A stretch of 64,000 bases of DNA from Alloalcanivorax mobilis (GTDB lineage Bacteria > Pseudomonadota > Gammaproteobacteria > Pseudomonadales > Alcanivoracaceae): positions 1 to 64,000 of the forward strand of contig NZ_NMQZ01000023.1 in NCBI RefSeq assembly GCF_002864685.1, read 5' to 3'. A model generated the notes under the pieces. The model worked only from the letters and a program-made list of their open reading frames with translations. It was not told where the DNA came from and did no database searches. Below, one piece after another: positions 1 through 8,967 of this stretch; position 1 is the stretch's first letter; each line of letters begins with the position of its first letter. Made by a program: the position numbers and the translations under genes.

Positions 1-31
1 CACCAGAGCTCGCCTTGCCTTCTGGAGCGTC

Positions 32-54
32 CCCTCTCCCCTCGAGGGAGAGGG
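32..54 (-). terminator. Hairpin downstream of acnD
   Basis: A perfect 9-bp inverted repeat, CCCTCTCCC at 32-40 and GGGAGAGGG at 46-54 with a 5-base loop, lies 27 bases past the acnD stop codon. It is the only structure in the 81 bases downstream of acnD and probably ends the prp transcript. There is no clear T-run, so factor-independent activity is uncertain. Confidence 0.45.
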
Positions 55-81
55 ACAGGGAGAGGGGGTAAAGCCGGCCAC

Positions 82-2676
82 TCAGGCGGCCGAGTCGGCC
101 ATGAACTCCTTGGCGAACTTCTGCAGAATGCCGCCGGCGCCGTAGACCGACACTTCCTCGGCGGTGTCCAGGCGGCACAACACCGGCACTTTCTCCACAT
201 CGCCATTGGCGCGGTGAATCACCAGGGTCAGGGCGGCGCCCGGCGCCGGTTCACCTTCCACGTCGTACACTTCGGTGCCATCAATGCCCAGCGTCTTGCG
301 GGTGGTGCCCGCTTCGAACTGCAGCGGCATCACGCCCATGCCGATCAGGTTGGTGCGGTGAATGCGCTCGAAGCCTTCGGCGACGATCGCTTCCACGCCG
401 GCCAGGGCGACGCCCTTGGCGGCCCAGTCGCGGGACGAGCCCTGGCCGTAGTCGGCGCCGGCGATGATGATCAGCGGTTGTTTGCGTTCCATGTAGGTCT
501 CGATCGCCTCCCACATGCGCTTCACTTCCCCGTCCGGTTCCACCCGCGCCAGCGAGCCCTGAATCACTTTGCCCTGCTCGTCGGTGACCATTTCGTTGAA
601 CAGCTTGGGGTTGGCCAGGGTAGCGCGCTGGGCGGTGAGGTGATCGCCCCGGTGGGTGGCGTAGGAGTTAAAGTCCTCCTCCGGCAGGCCCATTTTATCC
701 AGATAGGCGCCGGCGGCGCTGTCCAGCAGGATGGCATTGGACGGCGACAGGTGGTCGGTGGTGATGTTGTCCGGCAGCACCGCCAGCGGGCGCATGCCTT
801 TGAGCGCGCGCGCCTCGGCCATGGTGCCTTGCCAGTACGGCGGCCGGCGGATGTAGGTGCTTTGCGGGCGCCAGTCGTAGAGCGGGCTGGCGGCCCGTTC
901 GTCGCCGCCTTTCTTCTCGAACATGGGAATGTAGGTGGCTCGGAACTGCTCCGGCTTAACACTGGCTTTGACGATGGCATCGATCTCGCTGTCGTCGGGC
1001 CAGATGTCCTTGAGGCGGATCGGCTTGCCGTCGGCGTCGTGGCCGAGCACGTCTTTCTCGATGTCGAAGCGGATGGTACCGGCGATGGCGTAGGCCACCA
1101 CCAGCGGCGGCGAGGCCAGGAACGCCTGCTTGGCGTAGGGGTGAATGCGGCCATCGAAGTTGCGGTTGCCGGACAGCACGGCGGTGGCGTACAGATCGCG
1201 GTCGATCACTTCCTTCTGAATCGTCGGGTCCAGCGCGCCGCTCATGCCGTTGCAGGTGGTGCAGGCAAAGGCCACCACATCGAAGCCGAGGGTCTGAAGC
1301 TCGGGCAGCAAATTGGCTTCTTCCAGGTACATCTTCACGGTCTTGGAGCCCGGCGCCAGGGACGATTTCACCCAGGGTTTGCGCACCAGACCCAGCCGGT
1401 TGGCGTTGCGCGCGATCAGGCCGGCGGCCACCATGTTGCGCGGGTTGCTGGTGTTGGTGCAGCTGGTGATGGCGGCGATGATCACCGCGCCATCGGGCAT
1501 CTCGCCTTCTTTTTCTTCCCATTTCCCAGCCACGCCACGGCTGGCCAGCTCGCTGGCCGGCAGCAGTGAGTGCGGGTTGGAGGGCCCGGCCAGGTTGCGG
1601 CCGACACTGGACAGATCGAAGCGCAGCACGCGCTCGTAGTCCACGTTCTTGAGGGCGTCGGCCCACAGACCGGTTTCCCGGGCGTAGGTTTCCACCAGCG
1701 CCACCTGGTCGTCTTCACGACCGGTGAGCTTGAGATAATCGATGGTCTGATTATCAATAAAGAACATGCCGGCGGTGGCGCCGTATTCCGGGGTCATGTT
1801 GGCGATGGTGGCGCGGTCGCCCACGGTCAGGCTGTCGGCGCCTTCGCCGAAGAATTCCAGATAGGCCCCCACCACGCGTTCCTTGCGCAGAAACTCGGTG
1901 ATCGCCAGCACCAGATCGGTGCCGGTGATGCCCGGCTTGAGCTTGCCGGTCAGTTCCACGCCGACGATATCCGGCAGGCGCATCATCGACGGATTGCCGA
2001 GCATCACGTTTTCCGCTTCCAGGCCGCCCACGCCCACGGAGATCACGCCCAGGGCGTCGACCATGGGGGTGTGGCTGTCGGTGCCCACGCAGGTGTCCGG
2101 GAAGGCCACCCCACCGTTGACCTGCACCACCGGCGACATTTTTTCCAGATTGATCTGGTGCATGATGCCGTTGCCCGGCGGAATCACGTCCACGTTATCG
2201 AAGGCGGTCTTGGTCCAATTGATAAAGTGGAAACGGTCCTCGTTGCGGCGCTCTTCCACCGCCCGGTTTTTCTCGAAGGCGTTGTCCTCGAAACCGGGAT
2301 GCTCCACCGCCAGCGAGTGATCGACGATCAGCTGGGTGGGCACCACCGGATTGATTTTCGAGGGATCCCCGCCCTGCTCGGCGATGGTGTCGCGCAGGCC
2401 GGCCAGATCCACCAGCGCGGTCTGGCCGAGAATGTCGTGGCACACCACCCGCGCCGGGTACCAGGGAAAATCCAGATCGCGCTTGCGTTCGATCAGCTGC
2501 TTGAGCGAATCGGTCAGCGCCGCCGGCTCACACCGGCGCACCAGCTGCTCGGCAAGAATGCGGGACGTATACGGCAGCCTGTCGTAGGCGCCGGGCTGAA
2601 TCGCCTCCACCGCCGCGCGCGTGTCGAAATAGTCGAAGTCGGTGCCGGGAAGGCGTTTGCGGTATTCGGTGTTCAT
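82..2676 (-). CDS. acnD: 2-methylcitrate dehydratase AcnD (Fe/S-dependent, aconitase family)
   Basis: Aconitase-superfamily [4Fe-4S] enzyme of 864 residues, the usual AcnD length. It dehydrates 2-methylcitrate to 2-methylaconitate in the cytosolic methylcitrate cycle for propionyl-CoA. Cluster cysteines are visible in ITSCTN and FACTTCNG; the C-terminal swivel domain carries GADYGQGSSRDWA. The start MNTEYRKRLPGTDFDYFDTR matches the AcnD N terminus; the reading frame stays open for another 48 codons upstream, but that part is repeat DNA. It is the third enzyme gene after prpB and prpC. AcnD normally works with the isomerase PrpF, which does not follow here before the window ends. Housekeeping AcnA is less likely, given the context and the N-terminal motif. 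Confidence 0.93.
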   Translation of the reverse strand: MNTEYRKRLPGTDFDYFDTRAAVEAIQPGAYDRLPYTSRILAEQLVRRCEPAALTDSLKQLIERKRDLDFPWYPARVVCHDILGQTALVDLAGLRDTIAEQGGDPSKINPVVPTQLIVDHSLAVEHPGFEDNAFEKNRAVEERRNEDRFHFINWTKTAFDNVDVIPPGNGIMHQINLEKMSPVVQVNGGVAFPDTCVGTDSHTPMVDALGVISVGVGGLEAENVMLGNPSMMRLPDIVGVELTGKLKPGITGTDLVLAITEFLRKERVVGAYLEFFGEGADSLTVGDRATIANMTPEYGATAGMFFIDNQTIDYLKLTGREDDQVALVETYARETGLWADALKNVDYERVLRFDLSSVGRNLAGPSNPHSLLPASELASRGVAGKWEEKEGEMPDGAVIIAAITSCTNTSNPRNMVAAGLIARNANRLGLVRKPWVKSSLAPGSKTVKMYLEEANLLPELQTLGFDVVAFACTTCNGMSGALDPTIQKEVIDRDLYATAVLSGNRNFDGRIHPYAKQAFLASPPLVVAYAIAGTIRFDIEKDVLGHDADGKPIRLKDIWPDDSEIDAIVKASVKPEQFRATYIPMFEKKGGDERAASPLYDWRPQSTYIRRPPYWQGTMAEARALKGMRPLAVLPDNITTDHLSPSNAILLDSAAGAYLDKMGLPEEDFNSYATHRGDHLTAQRATLANPKLFNEMVTDEQGKVIQGSLARVEPDGEVKRMWEAIETYMERKQPLIIIAGADYGQGSSRDWAAKGVALAGVEAIVAEGFERIHRTNLIGMGVMPLQFEAGTTRKTLGIDGTEVYDVEGEPAPGAALTLVIHRANGDVEKVPVLCRLDTAEEVSVYGAGGILQKFAKEFMADSAA

Positions 2677-2712
2677 GGGTGGCCTTGGGGTTACCTGGGT
2701 GGGTGGAAAAGC

Positions 2713-2882
2713 GCCGGACGCCGGACGCCAGACGCCGGACGCTAGACGCCGGACGCTAAACCCCGGCCTGAAAGGCTCGGCTTGTTTCCTGCCAGACAGC
2801 GAGGCGTTGGCGGGAAACACGCCAATCCTGGACGCCTAGGGTTTAGCGTCCGGCGTCCGGCGTCCGGCGTCTAGCGTGTCGC
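2713..2882. repeat. Inverted heptamer array A (GCCGGAC family) between prpC and acnD
   Basis: Left arm 2713-2761 is seven tandem 7-mers of consensus GCCGGAC, with variants GCCAGAC, GCTAGAC and GCTAAAC. Right arm 2841-2875 is five 7-mers in reverse complement (GTTTAGC, three GTCCGGC, GTCTAGC), followed by a degenerate GTGTCGC at 2876-2882. The innermost units GCTAAAC and GTTTAGC pair exactly. Nested inside, on the same centre near 2801, is a second stem: GTTTCCTGCCA at 2784-2794 with TGGCGGGAAAC at 2808-2818. The right arm abuts the prpC stop codon, so the whole structure lies in the prpC-acnD spacer of the operon mRNA. See also arrays B and C. Confidence 0.85.
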
Positions 2883-2883
2883 A

Positions 2884-4008
2884 TTAACGCTCAGCAATCG
2901 GCACAACCTTACGCGGCTCCGGACCAACGTAATCCGCGCTGGGACGAATAATCCGGTTGTCGGCGCGCTGTTCGAACACATGGGCGGCCCAGCCGGTCAG
3001 GCGGCTCATCACGAAGATCGGTGTGAACAGCTTGGTGGGAATGTCCATGAAGTGGTAGGCGGAGGCGTGGAAGAAATCCGCGTTGCAGAACAATTTCTTC
3101 TCGCGCCACATCACCTCTTCACAGCGCACCGAGATGTTGTAGAGATTCTCATCACCGACATCCTTGGAGAGCTTTTCCGACCAGTGCTTGATGATGGCGT
3201 TGCGCGGGTCGGATTCGCTGTAGATCGCGTGGCCGAAGCCCATGATCTTTTCCTTGCGCTCGAGCATCCCCAGCATGCCTTTCTCGGCGTCTTCCGGGTC
3301 CTTGAACTTCTCGATCATCTCCATCGCCGCTTCGTTGGCGCCGCCGTGCAGCGGGCCACGCAGGGTACCGATGGCGCCGGTCACGCAGCTGTGCAGATCA
3401 CTCAGCGTGGAGGCGCAGACGCGGGCGGTGAAGGTGGAGGCATTGAACTCATGCTCCGCGTACAGAATCAGGGAAACGTGCATCACCGTTTCGTGCAGCT
3501 CGTTGGGCTTCTCGCCGCGCAGCAGATGCAGGAAATGAGCGCCGATGGAATCGTCGTCGGTTTCCGTTTCCACCCGCACGCCATCGTGGCTGTAGCGATA
3601 CCAGTAGCAAATAATGCTCGGGAACGCCGCCAGCAAGCGGTCGGTGGCATCCTGCTGCTGCTCGAAGTTCTGCTCGGTTTCCAGATTGCCGAGCATCGAA
3701 CAACCGGTGCGCATCACGTCCATCGGGTGCGCGTCCTTGGGAATCCGCTCAAGCACTTCCTTGAGCGCCTGGGGCAGGCCGCGCAGGCCCTTGAGCTTCT
3801 TCTTGTAAGCGTCCAGCCGTGCCTGGTCGGGCAGTTCGCCCTTGAGAATCAGATGCGCGACTTCCTCGAACTGGCAGTTTTCCGCCAGGTCTTTCACGTC
3901 ATAGCCGCGATAGGTGAGCCCGGAACCGGTTTTGCCCACCGTGGAGAGTGCCGTTTTGCCGGCGACCTGGCCACGCAGGCCGGCTCCGCCGAGTTGCTTC
4001 TCTGCCAT
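2884..4008 (-). CDS. prpC: 2-methylcitrate synthase PrpC
   Basis: Citrate-synthase-family enzyme of 374 residues condensing propionyl-CoA with oxaloacetate to 2-methylcitrate. Visible active-site motifs are the first His in YAEHEFNAST, the second His in GFGHAIYSESDPRN and the Asp in CNADFFHA; the LHGGANEAAMEM segment is also typical. The short length and the N-terminal region around KTGSGLTYRGYDVKDLAE favour PrpC over the longer housekeeping GltA. It sits 54 bases after prpB and is separated from acnD by about 207 bases that hold heptamer array A, so its 3' end is immediately followed by a strong potential RNA structure. Confidence 0.95.
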   Translation of the reverse strand: MAEKQLGGAGLRGQVAGKTALSTVGKTGSGLTYRGYDVKDLAENCQFEEVAHLILKGELPDQARLDAYKKKLKGLRGLPQALKEVLERIPKDAHPMDVMRTGCSMLGNLETEQNFEQQQDATDRLLAAFPSIICYWYRYSHDGVRVETETDDDSIGAHFLHLLRGEKPNELHETVMHVSLILYAEHEFNASTFTARVCASTLSDLHSCVTGAIGTLRGPLHGGANEAAMEMIEKFKDPEDAEKGMLGMLERKEKIMGFGHAIYSESDPRNAIIKHWSEKLSKDVGDENLYNISVRCEEVMWREKKLFCNADFFHASAYHFMDIPTKLFTPIFVMSRLTGWAAHVFEQRADNRIIRPSADYVGPEPRKVVPIAER

Positions 4009-4062
4009 CGTCCTTTTCCTCTTTATCGGTTGAAACGAATCAGTTTGATGCGGCCGACGCGG

Positions 4063-4953
4063 TTACGCCTTGCCTTTGGCGAACAGCTCATCGAGCTTAC
4101 GTTCGTAGTCGTGGTAGCCAAGGAAATCGTACAGTTCCATGCGTGTCTGCATGCTGTCCACCACGTTTTTCTGGGTGCCTTCTTCGCGGATGGCGCGGTA
4201 CACGTTCAGTGCCGCCTGGTTCATCGCCCGGAACGCGGACAGCGGGTACAGAATCATGCTGGCGCCGGCGTCGCGCAGCTCATCGCGGGTGAACAACGGG
4301 GTGGCGCCGAATTCGGTGATGTTGGCCAGCAGCGGCGCGCCGTCGAGCCCCTTGGCGAACGCTTGGTAGTCTTCCAGGGTGTGCACCGCCTCGGCGAAAA
4401 TGCCATCGGCGCCGGCGTCCAGGCAGGCGCGGGCGCGGTCCACCGCCGATTCCAGGCCTTCTTTCTGGAACGCGTCGGTGCGCGCGATGATAAAGAAGTC
4501 GTCGTCGGTGCGGGCGTCGGCGGCGGCTTTGATGCGGTCCACCATTTCTTCCTTGGACACGATCTCTTTGTTGGGCCGGTGGCCGCAACGCTTCTGCGCC
4601 ACCTGGTCTTCCAGATGCACGGCGCCGGCGCCGGCGCGGATCATCTCTTTGATCGCCCGGCCAATATTGAAGGCGCCACCCCAGCCGGTGTCGATGTCCA
4701 CCAGCAAGGGCGTGTCGCAGGCGGCGCTGATGCGGCGCACGTCCTCGAGCACGTCGTTCATCGACGTCATGCCCAGATCCGGCAGCCCGTAGGAGGCATT
4801 GGCGACACCGCCACCGGACAGGTAAATCGCCCGGTAACCGGTCTGTTCCGCCATCATCGCGGTGTACGCGTTGATGGTGCCGATGATCTGCAGAGGTTGT
4901 TCCTCGGCCAGGGCTCGGCGGAAACGGGCGCCCGCGCTTTCGGTACGGCTCAT
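4063..4953 (-). CDS. prpB: 2-methylisocitrate lyase PrpB
   Basis: Isocitrate-lyase/PEP-mutase superfamily enzyme of 296 residues that splits 2-methylisocitrate into pyruvate and succinate, the last step of the methylcitrate cycle. Motifs seen are [20 protein letters not shown], which includes metal-binding Asp residues, and the catalytic-Cys segment [18 protein letters not shown]. The start MSRTES was chosen because an AGGAG Shine-Dalgarno lies a few bases upstream; an in-frame ATG 22 codons earlier falls inside the upstream regulator gene. Only 13 bases separate it from the GntR gene, so the two are co-transcribed. Confidence 0.95.
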   Translation of the reverse strand: MSRTESAGARFRRALAEEQPLQIIGTINAYTAMMAEQTGYRAIYLSGGGVANASYGLPDLGMTSMNDVLEDVRRISAACDTPLLVDIDTGWGGAFNIGRAIKEMIRAGAGAVHLEDQVAQKRCGHRPNKEIVSKEEMVDRIKAAADARTDDDFFIIARTDAFQKEGLESAVDRARACLDAGADGIFAEAVHTLEDYQAFAKGLDGAPLLANITEFGATPLFTRDELRDAGASMILYPLSAFRAMNQAALNVYRAIREEGTQKNVVDSMQTRMELYDFLGYHDYERKLDELFAKGKA

Positions 4954-4966
4954 GATGCTCTCCTGA

Positions 4967-5662
4967 TTACGATTTAAAGCCGGCGCCGCCGGCCTGCTGT
5001 TCAATGTTTTCCCGCGCACGGCTGATGTGGCGGCGCATCAACAGCTCCGCCATTTCGCCGTCCCGGGCCTCGATGGCCTCGACAATGCGGCGGTGCTCGT
5101 TGAGGGCTTTCTGCGGCCGGTTGGAGGTGGTGCTGAACTGGTAGCGATACATGCGTACCAGGTGATAGAGCTCGCCGATCAGCATGCGGATCAGGGTGCC
5201 ATTATGGCTGCCCTGGATGATGCGATAGTGAAAATCCAGATCCCCTTCGCGCTGAAAATAGGCGGTGTCCTCGCGCAGATCCTGCTGCTGCTCGTGCTGG
5301 CCCAGCAAATCGGTGAGCCCGGCGACCTCGGCGGCACTCATGTTTTCGGCGGCGAGCCGCGCGGCCATCCCTTCAAGTGCTTCGCGCACATGGTAGATTT
5401 CGATCAGGTCGGCGAAGCTCAGCGACGCCACCCGGGTGCCGACATGCACTTCACGCTCCAGCAGCTTGCGCGACTCCAGCCGCCGGATCGCCTCTCGCAG
5501 CGGCCCACGGCTGACGCCATAGCGGCCCGCCAGCCCGGTCTCGCTGACCTTGCTCCCCGGGGCGATCACACCGCGCACGATGTCGTCCTGCAGACGCGCG
5601 AACACCCGCTCCGCCAGGGTGCGGGTGGTGTCCTCGGAAAGACGATGCGGATCGGACGCCAT
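4967..5662 (-). CDS. GntR/FadR-family regulator of the prp operon
   Basis: Transcription factor of 231 residues with an N-terminal winged helix-turn-helix (about residues 15-80, including [20 protein letters not shown]) and a C-terminal FCD-type all-helical ligand domain (about 90-215). It is the first gene of the prp transcript. In pseudomonads a GntR protein in this position controls prp genes, in contrast to the sigma-54 activator PrpR of enterobacteria. Two identical palindromes bracket the promoter just upstream, so autorepression relieved by a methylcitrate-cycle intermediate is the simplest reading. The ligand is an inference. Confidence 0.88.
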   Translation of the reverse strand: MASDPHRLSEDTTRTLAERVFARLQDDIVRGVIAPGSKVSETGLAGRYGVSRGPLREAIRRLESRKLLEREVHVGTRVASLSFADLIEIYHVREALEGMAARLAAENMSAAEVAGLTDLLGQHEQQQDLREDTAYFQREGDLDFHYRIIQGSHNGTLIRMLIGELYHLVRMYRYQFSTTSNRPQKALNEHRRIVEAIEARDGEMAELLMRRHISRARENIEQQAGGAGFKS

Positions 5663-5670
5663 GGAGCCTC

Positions 5671-5682
5671 ATTGTCGACAAT
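5671..5682. promoter_or_regulatory. Downstream GntR operator, ATTGTCGACAAT
   Basis: Perfect 12-bp palindrome between the predicted -10 box and the regulator start codon. It fits the FadR-subfamily pattern TTGTnnACAA. It is identical to the copy at 5734-5745. A repressor bound here would block elongation or open-complex formation. Confidence 0.75.
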
Positions 5683-5701
5683 GAAATGAACTGGGGGCGA
5701 C

Positions 5702-5728
5702 TTTATACCTGAAAGGTCTCGGTTTCAA
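5702..5728 (-). promoter_or_regulatory. Predicted sigma-70 promoter of the prp operon
   Basis: Read on the minus strand: TTGAAA (5728-5723), a 15-base spacer, then TATAAA (5707-5702). The spacer is short, but the two boxes are the best in the gap. They lie between the two identical palindromes, with the downstream one between promoter and start codon. Confidence 0.5.
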
Positions 5729-5733
5729 TTGCC

Positions 5734-5745
5734 ATTGTCGACAAT
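5734..5745. promoter_or_regulatory. Upstream GntR operator, ATTGTCGACAAT
   Basis: Second exact copy of the 12-bp palindrome, just upstream of the -35 box. Centre-to-centre distance from the first copy is 63 bp, six helical turns of 10.5 bp, which places both sites on the same face of the helix. It also lies in the gap to the divergent pabB gene and could influence it. Confidence 0.75.
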
Positions 5746-5837
5746 CATGCCGGTCGCGTCCGTGCGCCGGGATCGCTAAACTAAGCCGCTTCCCGGGCCA
5801 TCGCGCGCCCCTGTTTGCACGTCGGTGCCCTGTTTCT

Positions 5838-6950
5838 ATGCCCGCACAGCCCCATGCCGCCTTTGTCAGAGAGGGTTCCCTGGTCACCCTTGGACCACCG
5901 GACGCCCGACTTGAAGCCGCCGGCGCGGACGCGTTGCGCGCCCTGCCCGGCCGCGTGGCGGCGGCCATGGCGCAAGGATTCCGCTTCGCCTGTGGGATGA
6001 TCCCCTATGAATGCGGCGCCCATCTGCACCGGGTACCCGCCGCCACCGCCGCCGCCCGGGTGTATTTGTACCGCCAGCCACCGCACGACAGCGCCCTACC
6101 CTCGCCAGGGCCGTTCACCCTCACCGCCGCATTCCGCGCTGAACAAAGCGCGCGTCAGTACCAGGCCGCTCTGGCCCGCATCAAGGCGTATCTGAGCGCC
6201 GGCGATTGCTATCAGGTGAATTACGCGCAGCGCTTCTCGGCGCGCTGGCAGGGCGATCCGATGGCGGCCTTCCTGCGCCTGCTGGCCGCCCACCCGGCGC
6301 CACACGCCTGCTTTATGCGCCACGGCGACGACGCCGTGTTCGGTGTTTCGCCGGAACGCTTTCTGCGCGTTCGCGGGCGCCGGATCGACAGTGAACCGAT
6401 CAAGGGCTCAAGGCCACGGGGAAAAGATCAACACGAAGATCGGGCGCTCGGCGAAGCCCTGCTCGGCCATCCCAAGGACCGGGCGGAAAACCTGATGATC
6501 GTGGATTTGCTGCGCAATGACCTGGGCGAGTTCTGCGCCCCTGGCTCGATCCGTGCCGAACCGCTGTTTGAACTGCGCCGTTTCAGCAACGTGCAGCATT
6601 TGGTCTCCACCGTGCACGGCACCCTGCGCGAGGGCATCGACCCGCTCACCGCGCTGATCCGCGCCTTTCCCGGCGGCAGCATCACCGGCGCCCCGAAAAA
6701 GCGCGCCATGCAGATCATCGAAGAGCTCGAACCCGCCCCGCGCGGCGCCTATTGCGGCACTTTTTTCCACCTCGACGAACACGGCAACCTGGACAGCAAC
6801 ATCCTGATCCGCACCCTGCAAACCGACGGCGAGCGCATCCACTGCCACGGCGGCGGCGGCATCGTTTACGACTCCAACGCCGATGAGGAGTATGAGGAGA
6901 GTTGGTTTAAGGTCAGGAAATTGATGGAGGCGCTGGAAATTCAGTGTTGA
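5838..6950 (+). CDS. pabB: Aminodeoxychorismate synthase component I
   Basis: Chorismate-binding enzyme making 4-amino-4-deoxychorismate for p-aminobenzoate and folate. PabB-type signatures are PIKGSRPRG (Lys where anthranilate synthase TrpE has Ala), ENLMIVDLLRNDLG, AFPGGSITGAPKKRAMQII and GAYCG. At 370 residues it is shorter than the usual 440-470; the missing part is N-terminal, so only the catalytic core and a short lead are present. No good Shine-Dalgarno precedes the ATG at 5838. The upstream frame stays open into the regulator promoter but offers no better start. It is divergent from the prp operon, and its stop codon lies in the first heptamer of array B. Confidence 0.85.
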   Translation: MPAQPHAAFVREGSLVTLGPPDARLEAAGADALRALPGRVAAAMAQGFRFACGMIPYECGAHLHRVPAATAAARVYLYRQPPHDSALPSPGPFTLTAAFRAEQSARQYQAALARIKAYLSAGDCYQVNYAQRFSARWQGDPMAAFLRLLAAHPAPHACFMRHGDDAVFGVSPERFLRVRGRRIDSEPIKGSRPRGKDQHEDRALGEALLGHPKDRAENLMIVDLLRNDLGEFCAPGSIRAEPLFELRRFSNVQHLVSTVHGTLREGIDPLTALIRAFPGGSITGAPKKRAMQIIEELEPAPRGAYCGTFFHLDEHGNLDSNILIRTLQTDGERIHCHGGGGIVYDSNADEEYEESWFKVRKLMEALEIQC

Positions 6951-7099
6951 AAGTTGAAAGTTAAAAGTTGAAACGCGGTAGAGGCTACCCGGTTCGACAA
7001 GGCAGTGCCCGCGCTTGCCAAAAACACACAGTTTCGGCCAGAGGCCGCGGTACGACGTTTCGGTATCGGCCTTTCAACTTTTAACCTTCAACTTTCAAC
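6946..7099. repeat. Inverted heptamer array B (GTTGAAA family) between pabB and thrH
   Basis: Left arm 6946-6973: GTTGAAA, GTTGAAA, GTTAAAA, GTTGAAA. Right arm 7072-7099: TTTCAAC, TTTTAAC, CTTCAAC, TTTCAAC. The arms form a 28-bp inverted repeat with one mismatch, and the variant unit (GTTAAAA/TTTTAAC) is mirrored at the matching position. The 98-base spacer has no gene. The left arm contains the pabB stop codon and the right arm ends 4 bases from the thrH stop codon, so it occupies a convergent gene junction where it could act as a two-way terminator. Confidence 0.85.
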
Positions 7100-7103
7100 T
7101 CTG

Positions 7104-7721
7104 TTATACCGGCAGCGCTCTGTCGCTGGCCTTAACAATCTCCCGTTTCAGGTCTTCGTAGCTGTGCACGGCGGGGAATTGGGGGAATTCGGCGATCACG
7201 TTGTCCGGGGCGTGGAACAGGATGCCCTGGTCGGCTTCGCTGAGCATGGTGGTGTCGTTGTAGGAGTCGCCGGCGGCGATGATGCGGTAATTAAGCGTGT
7301 GCAGCGCTTTCACCGAGGCGCGTTTGGGGTCTTTCTGGCGCAGCAGGTAGTCGGTGATGCGGCCGTTTTCGTCCACCGCCAGCCGGTGGCACAGCAGGGT
7401 CGGCGAGCCCAGCTTGCGCATCAATGGCCGGGCGAATTCGTAGAAGGTGTCGGAAAGAATGATCAGCTGAAAATGCTCGCGGGCCCATTCCACGAACTCC
7501 ACCGCGCCGTCGAGTGGTTCCAGGGTGTCGATCACCGCCTGGATGTCCGGCAGGCCGTAGCCATGCTGATCGAGAATGCCGAGCCGCATCTTCATCAGCT
7601 CATCGTAGTCGGGGATGTCCCGGGTGGTGGCGCGCAGTTCCTTGATGCCGGTTTTTTCGGCGAAGTTGATCCAGATTTCCGGAATCAGCACCCCTTCCAG
7701 ATCGAGACAAAGCAGTTCCAC
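7104..7721 (-). CDS. thrH: ThrH, phosphoserine phosphatase / homoserine phosphotransferase
   Basis: HAD-superfamily enzyme of 205 residues. Motif I is CLDLEGVLIPEIW, with Glu in place of the second Asp of most HAD phosphatases, as is typical of ThrH. Motif II is ILSDTFYEF, a Lys lies in RQKDPKRASV, and motif III/IV is AAGDSYNDTTML. ThrH of Pseudomonas aeruginosa hydrolyses phosphoserine and can pass the phosphate to homoserine, linking serine and threonine synthesis. It stands alone on the minus strand, followed by array B, and is 78 bases from cysB. Confidence 0.9.
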   Translation of the reverse strand: MELLCLDLEGVLIPEIWINFAEKTGIKELRATTRDIPDYDELMKMRLGILDQHGYGLPDIQAVIDTLEPLDGAVEFVEWAREHFQLIILSDTFYEFARPLMRKLGSPTLLCHRLAVDENGRITDYLLRQKDPKRASVKALHTLNYRIIAAGDSYNDTTMLSEADQGILFHAPDNVIAEFPQFPAVHSYEDLKREIVKASDRALPV

Positions 7722-7799
7722 GGTGATCCCCTTGGCGGTTGTTTGGCGGGCACAATGTAGCCGCCGGCCCGACGCATTGCAACGGCGCCTGGCGGGCTG

Positions 7800-8825
<1,026 letters not shown>

Positions 8826-8900
8826 TCAGGTACCGCCGGGCCACGATGGATCAAGGCCAACCCGGCGACCCGTCATCATGGCCACCAAGACCGATTGCGT

Positions 8901-8929
8901 TATAAAAATATAGGCAGCTATTCATTCAA
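8901..8929 (-). promoter_or_regulatory. Predicted cysB promoter
   Basis: On the minus strand, TTGAAT (8929-8924), a 17-base spacer and TTTATA (8906-8901) lie 127 bases before the cysB start in the most AT-rich stretch of the neighbourhood. The long leader leaves room for autoregulatory CysB binding, but no specific CysB site is claimed. Confidence 0.4.
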
Positions 8930-8967
8930 AGCATAGATGCAGTGAACCCGACTGGCAACGGCGTCGA

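Noticed and set aside
2677-2820. 48-codon N-terminal extension of acnD
   Set aside because: The frame is open only because it crosses the heptamer repeat; the conserved AcnD start is MNTEYRKR at 2676.
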